33,992 bases of DNA from an uncultured Methanobrevibacter sp. (GCF_902774605.1 NZ_CACYJE010000013.1:1-33992), one strand, 5' to 3'. Counted from the first letter of the stretch, positions 7,344 through 17,073 are shown. Notes: generated by a model not told the origin, from the letters alone. Numbers and translations are program-made.

Positions 7344-10300
7344 ATGCACAAGTTTAATCTATCATCATCTCAGAAGATGCTGTTGTTCTCTGAGGTAAAC
7401 AATCCTAACAACGACTCGTTTTATCTCAAATTCAGAAAGGATTATGATTTGAAGAATTTTGATGACGTAAAACAAGCTATTGAATGTATTTCTAGAAATA
7501 ATTTAAACTTAAAAATTAAATATGATGAAAATGGTGATTTCAAGCAATATTACGATGATTTTGATGTAAATGTAGAATCATTTGAAGTTGCTGATGAAAA
7601 TTTGAATAAATTCATTGCAGATTACTTGGATGAACCTTTTGATGATGTTTTCGATTCTCCCTTGTATAAATGGGCAGTATTAAAAACAGAATCATCAGCT
7701 ATCCTTATCGGGGTTGTACAGCATATCCTATTGGATGGAACTTCCTTATTTTCATTAATTCCTCAGGAAATTGAAAAGTATATCGGTGATGAGGAATATG
7801 TTCCAGAGGATTATTCTTACGAAACTTATGTTAATGATGAAATGGATTATTTGGAGTCACCTGAATCCAGTGAAGATAAAAAATATTGGTTAAACACTTT
7901 AAAGGATTATTCGCAGGATTGGTATTCATTCGTCAAGTCCGAACTTGGTTATTATGAAGTGCTTTTGGATCAAATCCCCAACTTTGAGTATTCTCCCTTT
8001 GTCACTGCACTTGCACTTGAGTTTTTATACTTTGCAAAATCCAAAATGAACAACAAATTGTTTAGGGACATTGTGATGAACACTTCCGTCCATGGAAGAT
8101 ACTTCGGGCAAGGTGATGCTCTTGGAATGTTTGTAAATACAATTCCATTAAGGCTTGCCTATAATGAGGATTTAACCTTTGATGAGTTGCTGGCGTATTC
8201 AAAATCAGTTCTAAAAGAGGGATTGGCACATGCCAAATTGCAGTTCAGTGAATACACAACTGATTTGAGAAATGTAGGCATTGACCCTGACTGCATTTCA
8301 ATGTTTTCCATCGTGTCCAATTCCACAGACTATGATTCAAAATTCCTGACTTTGCAAAAGGATATCAAGTTCCCATTGCACTTCAGGATAAATAAGAACT
8401 ATTCAGATAAAAATGGTCTGCAATCCATATTTGTGGAATATGACAAATCCTGCTTCAGCCATTATGAAATTGAATCAATTGCAAATGGTTTAAGGGATTT
8501 GCTAAGGCAGATAATAGATGATTCATCCAAAAAATGCAGGGATTATTCTGTTGAAGTGGTTGATTTCTTCAAGGCTGAAAACTACTACAATAACATGATA
8601 AATTCATTTGACAATCCGACAGCAATCTCTCCAGATATGAGTGGAGACAATGTAAAATTCTGCGAAATTTCCAAACCAATAGATGATGATAAATTAAAGA
8701 ACTTGTCAAAACAATATAATCTGTCTAAGGAAAGAATTCTGTTGTCCGTGTTCATGTTTAACTTGACAAAATTCTCATTTTCAAAAGATATTCTTGTTGC
8801 CTACAATAAACAGGCTTGCGGATATCATTTCAACACAGATTTATCTGTTATGGAATACTTAGATGACTTTAAAAAGTATTTCAAGCATTACTCAAATTAT
8901 CCTTTGTTAAACAATAAAAAACTCAATTTTAAAAGTGAAATATTGTTTTTCACTAATGAATACGATGCCCAGGACTATAAATTCGTATTAAATTATGAAA
9001 GTGGTAAAATCAACATCAGCTATGACGAGTCATTCTACTCAAAAGCACTAATTGAAACATTTCTGGAATCAATTGAAGTTTTATTGGATAGATTTGAATC
9101 AAGCGACAGTTTATTGAAAGACATTTCCATAAGAAGAGAACTTGAATATGATGAGGACTTTAAGATTGAACTTGCAAATGAAGGAGTTGTCAACAAGGTC
9201 TTTGACAGGGCTGTAGCTCAAAACCCTCAAAAAACAATACTCATTGCAGAAGACGGGGAATTAACATATGATGAGTTGAACAAAAAATCCAATAGGATAG
9301 CTAATGCATTAATCAAAAGAGGAGTGAACATTGAAGACAGAGTAATGTTCATGATGAGAAGAAACAGTGACTTGATAGCTGCAGTTTTAGGTATTGTCAA
9401 GGCGGGAGCCGCTTTCATACCAATTGATCCGAAGTATCCTATAAACAGAATCAATCAAATCCTGGAGGACAGTGATTCCAAATTCGTCATAACAAGTTCG
9501 GAAATAGGTTATGATGGAGAAAACAGAATAGATGTTGATGATTTGCTCGATGAAAGTGATGATTCCAATCCAGAAATTGAGTTAATTCCTGATAACTTGT
9601 GTTTCATGATTTATACCTCAGGTTCAACCGGAAAGCCTAAGGGTGTAATGATTACCCATAGGGGAATCACAAACTATGTTGCAAATGTTGAGGAGAATGT
9701 CCCGATTTATGAGTTGAATCACAAGTGTAACAAGTTCATTTCAATTTCAACAGTTTCCTTCATTGTATTTCTGAGAGAGGTGTTTGGTACAATACTCAAT
9801 GGATTGCCGGTGGTGTTTGCAAACGATGAGGAATCAATAGATCCATTGAAATTGGTTGAATTGTTCAAAAAAACAGAAGCTCAAGGATTTGGTTCCACTC
9901 CGACAAGACTGCTTGAATACCTGCAGCTTGAAGAGATTCAGGATGTTGTTAAGGATTGTAATGTGATAATTGTGGGCGGGGAAGGATTCCCTCCTATATT
10001 ATATGACAGACTGTCAAAATACACTGATGCAGACATCTACAATTCTTACGGTCCGACAGAGGTCACCATTGCATCACACTACAAGTTGATTGACTCACCT
10101 CAAGTCTCCGCAGGATGGAAAATGCTCAATGTGGTTGATAAGATAATGGATATCGATGGAAATCAACTGCCTCCATATGTTGCGGGTGAAATCTATGTTG
10201 GGGGTGCAGGAATTGCAAGAGGATATCTGAATAATAATGAGCAAACCCAAAAGGTCTTTTTAACAGTTAATGACATTCCATATTACAATACTGGAGATTT

Positions 10301-13300
10301 GGGTAAAAAAGATGCTAACGGCGAGCTATATGTTCATGGAAGAAATGATACTCAAATCAAACTTAGGGGCTTAAGAATAGAATTGTCTGAAATTGAAGGG
10401 GCAATTGCCAATTATGAAAATATTTCCCTTTCAAAGGTTGTTGTTAAAAAAATCAATTCAGTTGAGCATTTATGCGCTTACTTTACAGCAATAGCTGATA
10501 TAGATATTGATGATTTAAGGCAACATTTAATAGATTCAATTCCTGAGTATATGGTTCCATCTTATTTCACACAACTTGACGAGTTTCCTAAAACTCCAAA
10601 TGGAAAGACAGACTTCAAAAACTTGCCTGACCCGGAAATTGACGTTGATGATTTTATAAAACCAAGAACTGAAATCGAACAGGAGTTATTCAATATTGTA
10701 TCTGAACTCCTGAACATTGAGGAATTTGGTGTGAACACTGATTTATTCAGCATAGGATTGACTTCATTGTCTGTAATCAAATTAACGTCTGCAATTTACA
10801 ATAACTTGAATGCACAGTTAAACGTTACTGAAATACTTAATTATAAGACAATTGAAAGAATCGCTTCAGAAATTAAGATTGAAGACGCATCATCAAGTGA
10901 TGTGCAGGAATTATATCCTTTAACCTCAAATCAACTTGGAGTTTACTTTGACTGCATTAAAGACCCTGAAAACACTGCATATAATCTTCCAAAGAAAATA
11001 GAATTTGATGAAGGCATTGATGCAGATAAACTCAAGTTATCAATTGTTAAAGCCATTGAAAATCATCCATATCTAAAAACAAGAATTATAATGGAAAACG
11101 GTGAGGTTTACCAAGAAAGAAGGGATGACCTTAAAGTTGAGGATTTAATAGAAATGGTTGATGATGCTAATGTGGACGAGTTTGTAAAGCCGTTCAAGCT
11201 TGATGAGGGGCCATTGTTCCGCTTCAAGATAGTTGGAAATTCAATGCTGCTTGCTGATTTCCACCATATCATCGTTGATGGAACTTCATTAAACATTCTA
11301 TTTGATGAAATAGCTAAAATCTATGATGGGAAAGATTATGATCTTGAAGAGCTTGATGGATTCGAATACTCCTTGAATGAAAAGAAAACAGAGCAATCCC
11401 GCTTATATGAAGAGGCTAAACTATTTTTCTCCAATAAGATTAAGGAATTTGATGATGCCACATTGATTCCACAGGACATCAATGGTGATGAGTCACAAGG
11501 CAGTGCTGCAATGGATGATATCTTCTTGGATAAGGAATCCATTGATGGGTTCTGCGCCAAATCAGGCATATCTCAAAATAACTTATTCCTGGCTGCAACT
11601 TCATTTGTCATAAACAAGTTTGTTTACAATCGTGAAATATTGATTGCAACAATCACTAACGGCAGATTCAATCCAAACCAGCAAAAGACATTGGCAATGA
11701 TGGTTAAGACATTGCCTTTAGCATTGAAATTGAATTCAGATTCAAATATCAAGGAATACTTTGACTACATTAATGGTGAATGGTTAAGCGTATTGGGTTA
11801 CTCCTCATATCCTCTAACAGAAATTTCAAACGAGTTCGACATCACTCCTGAAATATTGTATGCATATCACGGAAAAATCATAGAGGACATTGAAATCGGG
11901 GGAATGAATGTCGAAAGGCAATCAATCGATTATGAAGGATTGAAATTCAAGATAAACATTAATGTTGTTGATATCGGAGACCAATACAGGATTTTCTGCG
12001 AATACAATGACCAATTATACTCTAAAACTTTAATTGATACATTCCTTAACTGTATTAGGGTTGTTCTGAATAAATTCCAAAAATTCGATGAAAAAACCTT
12101 GATGAAGGATATTTCAATAATCGAAAATGATGATTGGGGAGCTGACGATTTAGAATATGATGAAATTCCAGAGGAAAGATTAAACAAGATATTTGAAAAT
12201 CAGGTGGAAATGCATCCGGACAAGGTTGTTTTATATGCCACCGATGGGGAATTCACATATGGGCAATTAAATGAAAAGGCCAACCGGATTGCACATAGTC
12301 TTATCAAAAAGGGCGTAGGTCCTGAAGACAGGATAATGTTCATTCTCAACAGGGACAGTAACACAATCGCATCAATTTTCGGTATCTTGAAATCAGGCGC
12401 TGCATTTATTCCGGTGGACTCAGAATATCCTTCTGAAAGAATTGAGCACGTATTGACCGACAGCAAGTCAAAATACATAATTGTGGATGATGTGATTGAG
12501 AAAAAATCCATAGACCTGTCCCAATATGGGGACAATCTATTGGATGTCCATGAACTTCTAAAAGAGGAGGACACTTCAAACCCTGACCCTGACGTTCATG
12601 GAAATAACATGGCTTATCTCATCTACACTTCAGGTTCCACGGGACTTCCGAAAGGAGTAATTCTCGAACATGGAAACATTGCAAACTTCGTTTATCCTGA
12701 TCCTAGAAATGTCTGTACCTATGAACTGGTGCACAATCTTGAAAAAGAGGATTATAAGGTACTGTCCACCACAACAGTTGCTTTTGATGTATTCCAGCAA
12801 GAGATTATGGGATCCCTATTGAATGGGGTGCCGATGGTATTTGCTAATGACACCGAATACAAAGACCCAATCGAAATGATGAGCCTGATTCACAGGACAG
12901 GCGCCAATGTCTACATTGCAACTCCATCACGTTTGCTGCAATACCTGGAAATCGAAGCGATGCAGGAGACAATGTACGGATTCAAGGTATACATTCACGC
13001 TGGAGAACCATTCTCCGCCAGATTATATGAACTACTTTCACAAAACTCCAATGGAAAATTATTCAACATGTACGGACCAACCGAGACAACAGTCTACTGT
13101 AACGGTCAATTGCTTGAAAGTTCAGACATTCACATTGGAAAAGAGCTTTTCAACGTACATGAAATGGTTATGGATTTCGATTCAAACCCATTGCCTCCAA
13201 ATGTCATTGGGGAATTGTACATTGCAGGGAAAGGTGTTTCAAGAGAATACCTGAACCGTCCTGAGAAAAATGAAGAGGCATATGAAACAATTAACGGAAT

Positions 13301-15149
13301 CCGGTTCTACCGCTCAGGGGACTTTGTCAAAGTCACTGAAGATGGGGACTATTATGTGTTCGGAAGAATGGATAACCAAATCAAGCTCAGAGGATTAAGG
13401 ATTGAAATAGGTGAGATTGAAGTTGGTCTTTCAAAATTCCCTGGAATCAAATCCGTTGCCGTTGTAGTTAAAAAGATTAAGGGCAATGATCACTTATGTG
13501 CATATTTCACTGTTCATGATGATTACAAGGATGAAAACCGTGAGGAGAACGGATATTCAATTGATATTGATGAGTTAAAGGCTTCACTTGCTGAAAAATT
13601 GGTATATTACATGGTTCCAACAGTCTACATGGAACTTGATGAAATGCCTCAAACTGCAAACGGTAAAACCGATTTGAGGAATTTGCCTGAACCAGTTCTA
13701 ATCACTGAATATGTTGCTCCTGAAAATGACATTGAAGCATTCTTTGCAAGCCTGTTTGCAGAAATTTTAGGACTTGATGAAGTAAGCGCTACGGACAACT
13801 TCTTTGAAATCGGTGGAACTTCACTTCTAGTTACTAAAATTACCATGGAGGCTATTAACAGAAATTATAACCTTAATTACGGGGATGTATTCTCAAATCC
13901 GACTCCAAGGGCATTGTCAGACTTTATATTATCTGATGAGTCATTAGAGAAGAAATCAGAATTGGCTTATGACTATTCTGAAATCAACAGGCTGCTTGAG
14001 AAAAACAATATTGAAACAATCATTAATGGTGAAATCCAAGACAGCTTAGGTAATGTGCTATTGACCGGAGCCACAGGATTTTTAGGAATACATGTATTGC
14101 GAGAATTACTTGAAAATGAAGATGGTGAAATTTACTGTTTCATAAGATCCAATAAGGTTCTAAGCGGCGCTGAAAGATTGAAATCACTTCTATTCTATTA
14201 TTTCTCAGATGAGTACAATGAGGCATTTGATGAAAGGCTGCACATTATCGAAGGGGACATCACAAACTTTGAGGACTTTGAAAAGCTTGTGCATGAGAAA
14301 ATAGATACGGTATTCAACTGTGCTGCTAACGTAAAACACTTCTCTTCAGGAACAGACATTGAAGATATCAACCTTGGCGGTGTAGTCAATGGACTCAAGT
14401 TTGCTAAAATGAAGAATGCGAAATATGTTCAGATTTCAACTTACAGTATTGCGGGCGAAAGTATTGACAACTATCCTCCAGTTGACGTTAAATTCACAGA
14501 AAATGATCTTTTCATCGGTCAAGCAGTGGATAACCAATATTTAAACAGTAAATTCCTTGCGGAACGTGCTGTATTGGAAGCTGCCGTTAATGATGATTTG
14601 GATGTCAAGATTATGCGTGTAGGTAACCTGATGGCCAGAAGTTCGGACAGTGAATTCCAAATCAACTTCGTATCAAACGGTTTCATCAACCGTCTTAAGG
14701 CGTTCGTGACAATAGGTAAAATGCCATATTCCATGCTTATGAACCCTGTTGAATTTTCACCGATTGACATTACCGCCAAAGCTATTGTGGGGTTGTCTAA
14801 AACTCCTAAGGAATGTACTGTTTTCCATCCATATGATTATCACAATATCTATTTTGGAGATATAATTAATATAATTAGACCGTTAGGATTGACAATTGAT
14901 CCTGCTGAAGAGGATGATTATCAAAAAGCATTGGATGAAGCTCTTGCAGACAAAACAAAACAAGAGGGAGTTTCCGGCTTAATCACATCTATTGGTTCAG
15001 GTAAGGTTAAAAAGATATGGCTTCCTGTAGACAATTCCTATACAATTCAGGCATTATATCGTTTAGGAATTACATGGCCATTCCTTTCAGAGGAATATGT
15101 TTATAATTTTGTAAAATACTTGGATGAACTTGATTTCTTTAGTGTTTAA
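7344..15149 (+). CDS. Two-module NRPS with terminal thioester reductase
   Basis: The 2601-residue enzyme assembles a dipeptide-like product on carrier domains. By eye the order is: C1 (1-430; H127, D131, G132 in QHILLDG); an extra C-terminal half of a C domain (about 430-605); A1 (about 605-1110; YTSGSTGKPKG from 757, SYGPTE near 901); PCP1 (Ser1141 in GLTSL); C2 (about 1190-1630; HHIIVDG, H1308); A2 (about 1640-2120; YTSGSTGLPKG from 1761); PCP2 (Ser2160 in IGGTSL); reductase (about 2225-2601; TGATGFLG, Y2399, K2403). No thioesterase is present, so release should be NAD(P)H-dependent as aldehyde or alcohol. The start is ATG 7344 behind GGTGGGA; GTG 7335 is part of the ribosome site. A MATE exporter follows by 11 bases. 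Archaeal NRPSs are rare and this one probably came from bacteria, although its AT-rich codon use now matches the neighbours. The product is not predictable from this alone. Confidence 0.95.
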   Translation: MHKFNLSSSQKMLLFSEVNNPNNDSFYLKFRKDYDLKNFDDVKQAIECISRNNLNLKIKYDENGDFKQYYDDFDVNVESFEVADENLNKFIADYLDEPFDDVFDSPLYKWAVLKTESSAILIGVVQHILLDGTSLFSLIPQEIEKYIGDEEYVPEDYSYETYVNDEMDYLESPESSEDKKYWLNTLKDYSQDWYSFVKSELGYYEVLLDQIPNFEYSPFVTALALEFLYFAKSKMNNKLFRDIVMNTSVHGRYFGQGDALGMFVNTIPLRLAYNEDLTFDELLAYSKSVLKEGLAHAKLQFSEYTTDLRNVGIDPDCISMFSIVSNSTDYDSKFLTLQKDIKFPLHFRINKNYSDKNGLQSIFVEYDKSCFSHYEIESIANGLRDLLRQIIDDSSKKCRDYSVEVVDFFKAENYYNNMINSFDNPTAISPDMSGDNVKFCEISKPIDDDKLKNLSKQYNLSKERILLSVFMFNLTKFSFSKDILVAYNKQACGYHFNTDLSVMEYLDDFKKYFKHYSNYPLLNNKKLNFKSEILFFTNEYDAQDYKFVLNYESGKINISYDESFYSKALIETFLESIEVLLDRFESSDSLLKDISIRRELEYDEDFKIELANEGVVNKVFDRAVAQNPQKTILIAEDGELTYDELNKKSNRIANALIKRGVNIEDRVMFMMRRNSDLIAAVLGIVKAGAAFIPIDPKYPINRINQILEDSDSKFVITSSEIGYDGENRIDVDDLLDESDDSNPEIELIPDNLCFMIYTSGSTGKPKGVMITHRGITNYVANVEENVPIYELNHKCNKFISISTVSFIVFLREVFGTILNGLPVVFANDEESIDPLKLVELFKKTEAQGFGSTPTRLLEYLQLEEIQDVVKDCNVIIVGGEGFPPILYDRLSKYTDADIYNSYGPTEVTIASHYKLIDSPQVSAGWKMLNVVDKIMDIDGNQLPPYVAGEIYVGGAGIARGYLNNNEQTQKVFLTVNDIPYYNTGDLGKKDANGELYVHGRNDTQIKLRGLRIELSEIEGAIANYENISLSKVVVKKINSVEHLCAYFTAIADIDIDDLRQHLIDSIPEYMVPSYFTQLDEFPKTPNGKTDFKNLPDPEIDVDDFIKPRTEIEQELFNIVSELLNIEEFGVNTDLFSIGLTSLSVIKLTSAIYNNLNAQLNVTEILNYKTIERIASEIKIEDASSSDVQELYPLTSNQLGVYFDCIKDPENTAYNLPKKIEFDEGIDADKLKLSIVKAIENHPYLKTRIIMENGEVYQERRDDLKVEDLIEMVDDANVDEFVKPFKLDEGPLFRFKIVGNSMLLADFHHIIVDGTSLNILFDEIAKIYDGKDYDLEELDGFEYSLNEKKTEQSRLYEEAKLFFSNKIKEFDDATLIPQDINGDESQGSAAMDDIFLDKESIDGFCAKSGISQNNLFLAATSFVINKFVYNREILIATITNGRFNPNQQKTLAMMVKTLPLALKLNSDSNIKEYFDYINGEWLSVLGYSSYPLTEISNEFDITPEILYAYHGKIIEDIEIGGMNVERQSIDYEGLKFKININVVDIGDQYRIFCEYNDQLYSKTLIDTFLNCIRVVLNKFQKFDEKTLMKDISIIENDDWGADDLEYDEIPEERLNKIFENQVEMHPDKVVLYATDGEFTYGQLNEKANRIAHSLIKKGVGPEDRIMFILNRDSNTIASIFGILKSGAAFIPVDSEYPSERIEHVLTDSKSKYIIVDDVIEKKSIDLSQYGDNLLDVHELLKEEDTSNPDPDVHGNNMAYLIYTSGSTGLPKGVILEHGNIANFVYPDPRNVCTYELVHNLEKEDYKVLSTTTVAFDVFQQEIMGSLLNGVPMVFANDTEYKDPIEMMSLIHRTGANVYIATPSRLLQYLEIEAMQETMYGFKVYIHAGEPFSARLYELLSQNSNGKLFNMYGPTETTVYCNGQLLESSDIHIGKELFNVHEMVMDFDSNPLPPNVIGELYIAGKGVSREYLNRPEKNEEAYETINGIRFYRSGDFVKVTEDGDYYVFGRMDNQIKLRGLRIEIGEIEVGLSKFPGIKSVAVVVKKIKGNDHLCAYFTVHDDYKDENREENGYSIDIDELKASLAEKLVYYMVPTVYMELDEMPQTANGKTDLRNLPEPVLITEYVAPENDIEAFFASLFAEILGLDEVSATDNFFEIGGTSLLVTKITMEAINRNYNLNYGDVFSNPTPRALSDFILSDESLEKKSELAYDYSEINRLLEKNNIETIINGEIQDSLGNVLLTGATGFLGIHVLRELLENEDGEIYCFIRSNKVLSGAERLKSLLFYYFSDEYNEAFDERLHIIEGDITNFEDFEKLVHEKIDTVFNCAANVKHFSSGTDIEDINLGGVVNGLKFAKMKNAKYVQISTYSIAGESIDNYPPVDVKFTENDLFIGQAVDNQYLNSKFLAERAVLEAAVNDDLDVKIMRVGNLMARSSDSEFQINFVSNGFINRLKAFVTIGKMPYSMLMNPVEFSPIDITAKAIVGLSKTPKECTVFHPYDYHNIYFGDIINIIRPLGLTIDPAEEDDYQKALDEALADKTKQEGVSGLITSIGSGKVKKIWLPVDNSYTIQALYRLGITWPFLSEEYVYNFVKYLDELDFFSV

Positions 15150-15160
15150 GGGGTAAAACA

Positions 15161-16888
15161 ATGTATGAACGTAATTATGAGTTATTAAGAAGTAAGTTTG
15201 CAGAGTTTTTTCTGCCTACATTATTCACTTCCATGGCAGGAAATATTTGTCTTTTTGTAGATGGTTTGATTGTGAGTTTTTTGCTCGGTGCAGCCAACCT
15301 GTCAGCAATTCAGATTGTTGCTCCCATAATCACTTTTGTAAATCTCATTTACTGGATGATTGGATTGGGAGGCAGTGTTCTCTGCTCTGTTGCAAAGGCG
15401 GAATTCGATGATGAAAAGAGCAATAGCTACTTTTCGGTGGCAATAATATCTCTTTTAACAATAGGGATAGTGATAGCAATTGTAGGTCTTATATTTTCAG
15501 GCTCAATTGCCCAGTTTTTATGTGCTTCACAGCCCGAATTGATTCCGGATGTCACTAGCTATTTCCGTTCATTGGTTATTGGAATGCCGTTTTTATGTTA
15601 TATGATGAGTTTATCATACTTTATAAGGGCAGATGGAATTCCTACCTTGCCTTTCAGAGCAATATTGTTGGCTAACATTATCAACATCTGCTTTGATTTC
15701 ATATATATTCAATTCTTTAATTTGGGAATAGGGGGTGCCGCATTGGCTACCTCAACAGGGTATTTGACAGGTTCAATATTCATTTCATATTATTTCTTCA
15801 AGTCAGAGCGTACATTACAATTCATAAAATTGAAATTAAGTTCGTTTTTATCTTTCCTTAAGGGGATTGTCACTTCAGGATTTTCATCTGCATCGACCCA
15901 ATTGTACTTGACATTAAAGCTATTGATTATAAACTCCTTGATTGGAATATATGTTGGAAACGCAGGTCTTGTAGCATTTGGTATTTGTTATAACAGTTTG
16001 TTCATATTGTACATATTTTTAATTGGGACATCTCAGACAATGTCTCCAATTGTGTCAGTTTACTATAAGGAAGAGGATTATTCCGGTGTGAATTACATTA
16101 TTCGCAGATCATTGAAAATAGTGTTTGTTTCAAGTCTTGCATTGGCGGTTTTATTCATCATTTGTCCTCAATCCTTGTTGATGTTGTACAGCGTTAAGGA
16201 CCCGGCTTATGTTCCTGTTGTCTTAAATGCTGTAAGGATATTTGCAATAAGCTATGTGGGAACTGCAATAACATTCTTATATACGTTCTATTCTCAGGCA
16301 ATACAGAAAAATCAATTGTCTACAATCATTTCATTGCTTGAAGGATTGATATTTCCGATTGGATTTGCAACAGTATTGTCCTTTGTGTTTGGAGGAAATG
16401 GAATCTGGATTTCATTTGCATTGGCAGAACTCTTTACAATACTGTTCATATTTGCATATTCAAGATACCTCAACAGGAAAACCAATGGGGAGTTCTCAGG
16501 ATTTTTTATCAACAAGCATAATGACGATACAAAAGTATGCGAGTATACCATACATGGCAATATTGAAGAGGCTGTTGAATTGTCACAAGAGGTTCAAAAT
16601 TATTTAGAAGGCAACAAATCCGCAATGGTGGTAAGTATGGCCATTGAGGAAATGATTGTGAATATTATCAACATTAATGATGAGGTCGACACAATTGATG
16701 TGATTGTCAGAAATAATGATGACAATATCACGATTTCAATCAAGGATACAGGAATCGATTTCAATCCTATGACTGAAAATGATAATTTGGAATTTGACAA
16801 CATTAGTGTCCTAAACAGAATAGCCGATAAAATCGATTATTCCAGGGTTTTGGGATTGAACAGTACAGTTATCACAATCAAAAATTAA
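15161..16888 (+). CDS. MATE-family exporter fused to an RsbW-like HATPase domain
   Basis: Residues 1-440 form a MATE transporter with about 12 helices, with MATE-like features such as LPTLFTSMAGNICLFVDGLIV near the start and a second half beginning near 225. A charged linker (about 440-457) leads to a cytosolic domain (458-575) that resembles anti-sigma kinases. It has an N box, E496-E497-x3-N501, and a G1 box, D529-T530-G531 followed by FNPM, as in the kinase at 3779-4156. The G2 glycine box is not recognisable: the equivalent stretch reads NISVLNRIADKIDYSRVLG, so ATP hydrolysis or kinase activity may be lost. The ATG follows TAAGGGGTAAAACA, 11 bases after the NRPS stop, so the two genes are almost certainly one operon. 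Likely role: export of the NRPS product, gated or localised by the ATPase domain (inference). A general drug-efflux role is the alternative. Confidence 0.9.
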   Translation: MYERNYELLRSKFAEFFLPTLFTSMAGNICLFVDGLIVSFLLGAANLSAIQIVAPIITFVNLIYWMIGLGGSVLCSVAKAEFDDEKSNSYFSVAIISLLTIGIVIAIVGLIFSGSIAQFLCASQPELIPDVTSYFRSLVIGMPFLCYMMSLSYFIRADGIPTLPFRAILLANIINICFDFIYIQFFNLGIGGAALATSTGYLTGSIFISYYFFKSERTLQFIKLKLSSFLSFLKGIVTSGFSSASTQLYLTLKLLIINSLIGIYVGNAGLVAFGICYNSLFILYIFLIGTSQTMSPIVSVYYKEEDYSGVNYIIRRSLKIVFVSSLALAVLFIICPQSLLMLYSVKDPAYVPVVLNAVRIFAISYVGTAITFLYTFYSQAIQKNQLSTIISLLEGLIFPIGFATVLSFVFGGNGIWISFALAELFTILFIFAYSRYLNRKTNGEFSGFFINKHNDDTKVCEYTIHGNIEEAVELSQEVQNYLEGNKSAMVVSMAIEEMIVNIININDEVDTIDVIVRNNDDNITISIKDTGIDFNPMTENDNLEFDNISVLNRIADKIDYSRVLGLNSTVITIKN

Positions 16889-17073
16889 TCTCTATTGCGG
16901 ATAATGTTAATGCGTTATCTGCTCTATGTATCCTCCACACCTAAATCCAATAGACAAATATGTGATAAAATTTACAAAAAAATTATCACTTGAAATAAAT
17001 AGTGTTTTCATATTGTAAAATTGATTTGGGCGATAACCAAGTCTTTATATTATTGGAAGAATAAGATTATTTT
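16889..17073 (+). other. Intergenic gap with two small hairpins and a promoter
   Basis: Two imperfect inverted repeats follow the MATE gene: GATAATG/CGTTATC (16900-16906 and 16913-16919, one G-T pair) and GTGATAA/TTATCAC (16962-16968 and 16983-16989). They could end the NRPS operon or serve as operators. A TATA box, TTTATATTA, lies at 17044-17052, centred 26 bases before the next ATG. Confidence 0.45.
17044..17052 (+). promoter_or_regulatory. TATA box of the pilus platform gene (leaderless)
   Basis: TTTATATTA is centred 26 bases upstream of ATG 17074, and no ribosome site lies between. Archaeal transcription starts about 25 bases after the TATA centre, so the mRNA should begin at or next to the start codon. 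Confidence 0.6.

Noticed and set aside
12907-13254. A 115-codon second-frame reading inside the NRPS
   Set aside because: It lies inside the A2 domain in another frame, is Thr/His/Gln rich and has no start signals.
15161-16888. Possible frameshift artefact joining a MATE gene to a separate kinase gene
   Set aside because: The reading frame is continuous with a natural linker, and there is no internal start with a ribosome site near the junction. It is treated as a real fusion.
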